Shown piece by piece: positions 13,189-13,819 of a DNA stretch of 13,819 nt. Position 1 is the stretch's first letter. Every line of letters begins with the position of its first letter. Source of the DNA: Dehalococcoidia bacterium (GTDB lineage: Bacteria; Chloroflexota; Dehalococcoidia; GIF9; AB-539-J10); assembly GCA_023129815.1 (NCBI GenBank), contig JAGMBH010000066.1, positions 1 through 13,819 of the forward strand, given 5' to 3'. The notes beneath the pieces were generated by a model, which was not told the DNA's origin, made no database searches, and worked only from the letters and a program-made list of their open reading frames with translations. The position numbers and the translations under genes are program-made.

Positions 13189-13374
13189 TTACCAACTCGA
13201 CTTCCTTACTCCTGGGATTTCACCAGTTAGGGCGAGTTTTCGAAAGCAAATACGGCATAGGCCGAATTTGCGCATATAAGCACGTGGCCTGCCACACAAT
13301 TGGCAGCGATTACGTTGTTGCACCTTATATTTTGGTGCTCGTTTTGATTTCGCAATCTTAGATACCTTTGCCAT
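13189..13374 (-). CDS. rpsN: 30S ribosomal protein S14, type Z (zinc-binding)
   Basis: The short 61-residue S14 starts MAKVSKIAKSKRAPKYKVQQ and carries a zinc ribbon with Cys24, Cys27, Cys40 and Cys43 (CQLC...CRIC). It ends in the universal GEIPGVRKSSW. This is the C+ form typical of Gram-positive-like lineages. The ATG at 13372-13374 is preferred, with AAGGA seven bases upstream. An open frame 26 codons longer exists but overlaps rplE and does not resemble S14. The Shine-Dalgarno lies in a 19-bp repeat core. Confidence 0.97.
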   Translation of the reverse strand: MAKVSKIAKSKRAPKYKVQQRNRCQLCGRPRAYMRKFGLCRICFRKLALTGEIPGVRKSSW

Positions 13375-13381
13375 CTCCAAT

Positions 13382-13400
13382 TCCTTCGCTTCACTCAGGA
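13382..13400 (-). repeat. 19-bp repeat core across the rplE/rpsN junction
   Basis: On the minus strand it reads TCCTGAGTGAAGCGAAGGA, differing at two positions from the copy at 7146-7164. It holds the rplE stop codon (TGA at 13391-13393) and the AAGGA used for rpsN, so it covers the 16-base gap plus the last codons of L5. Confidence 0.55.
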
Positions 13401-13819
13401 CTTCGCCTAAAGGGCATGCCCATGAGTTCCAGCAAGCTCCTGGCTTCATCATCGTCCTTAGCCGTAGTAACTATGGTCACTTGGAGACCACGAACTTTAT
13501 CCACCTTACTATAGTCAATTTCAGGGAAAACTATCTGCTCTTTTATGCCTAAATTGTAATTACCTTGACCGTCAAAGGAATCCCTTGGTATACCTCGGAA
13601 GTCACGAAAACGCGGTAGCACAATATTAACCAACTTATCAAAAAAATCGTACATTCGTTTACCTCGCAGCGTCACCATCATTCCAATGGGCATGCCAGTT
13701 CTCAGCTTAAAGGAAGCAATGGACTTCTTAGCTCGCGTGATCACTGGATGCTGTCCAGAGATCGTAGTTAAGTCCCTCTCCGCTGCTTCAAGAGCTTTAG
13801 GGTTTTGTATTGCTTCGCC
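13391..13819 (-). CDS. rplE: 50S ribosomal protein L5, 5' part beyond window
   Basis: The last 142 codons of L5 are present. Visible blocks are NPKALEAAERDLTTISGQHP (6-25), VITRAKKSIASFKLR followed by GMPIG, VTLRGKRMYDFFDKLVNIVL, PRFRDFRGIPRDSFDGQGNY and the C-terminal DDDEARSLLELMGMPFRR. L5 binds 5S rRNA with L18 and contacts the P-site tRNA. The reading frame is open to the last base of the window; the GTG at 13742-13744 is internal, because the conserved region continues upstream of it. The last residues, RSPE, are encoded by the start of the repeat core, which also supplies the stop codon. Confidence 0.97.
   Translation of the reverse strand, partial: GEAIQNPKALEAAERDLTTISGQHPVITRAKKSIASFKLRTGMPIGMMVTLRGKRMYDFFDKLVNIVLPRFRDFRGIPRDSFDGQGNYNLGIKEQIVFPEIDYSKVDKVRGLQVTIVTTAKDDDEARSLLELMGMPFRRSPE

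Noticed and set aside
1..13819. CRISPR array, toxin-antitoxin or defence island
   Set aside because: I found no regularly spaced direct repeats and no recognisable defence genes. The NYN gene alone, without a partner, does not justify a toxin-antitoxin call.

Overview
The window looks like ordinary bacterial chromosome, with about 14 kb of mostly core genes and no phage, plasmid, CRISPR or insertion-sequence genes. Three things suggest a Chloroflexota member, possibly near Dehalococcoidia: the content of the ribosomal cluster, the zinc-ribbon forms of S4, S14, L36 and adenylate kinase, and truA lying between rplQ and rplM. This placement is an inference from gene order and protein character, not from a database search.

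Left part (1-2946, + strand): the 3' part of a beta subunit of a Na+-translocating decarboxylase, cut by the window edge; a tRNA-Ile(GAU) behind a near-consensus sigma-70-type promoter; a 193-residue NYN-domain (PIN-like) putative ribonuclease; and a 221-residue J-domain protein without the DnaJ zinc fingers.

Right part (3036-13819, - strand): twenty consecutive genes from the spc and alpha ribosomal operons plus the L13-S9 pair. In transcription order they are rplE (partial), rpsN, rpsH, rplF, rplR, rpsE, rplO, secY, adk, map, infA, rpmJ, rpsM, rpsK, rpsD, rpoA, rplQ, truA, rplM and rpsI. Most are separated by 0-40 bases or overlap by 4-23 bases, so they are probably translationally coupled. 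rpmD (L30), normally between rpsE and rplO, is absent and has no room. A promoter-like TTGACA-N17-TAGCAT upstream of rpmJ could give a separate alpha-operon transcript. A 14-bp perfect hairpin plus a second 7-bp hairpin fill the rpmJ-rpsM spacer, the position where E. coli has its S4-controlled alpha leader.

The main oddities are small. A palindromic dispersed repeat has entered the end of rplM and extends L13 by about 58 residues. Relics of a related 19-bp core sit at the rplE/rpsN and rpsM/rpsK junctions. An AT-rich degenerate repeat forms the secY-adk spacer. The decarboxylase beta subunit lacks the aspartate regarded as essential for Na+ pumping in this family. I see no clear multi-gene undescribed system here; the best leads are the L13 tail, the rpmJ-rpsM hairpins and the altered Na+-pump subunit.
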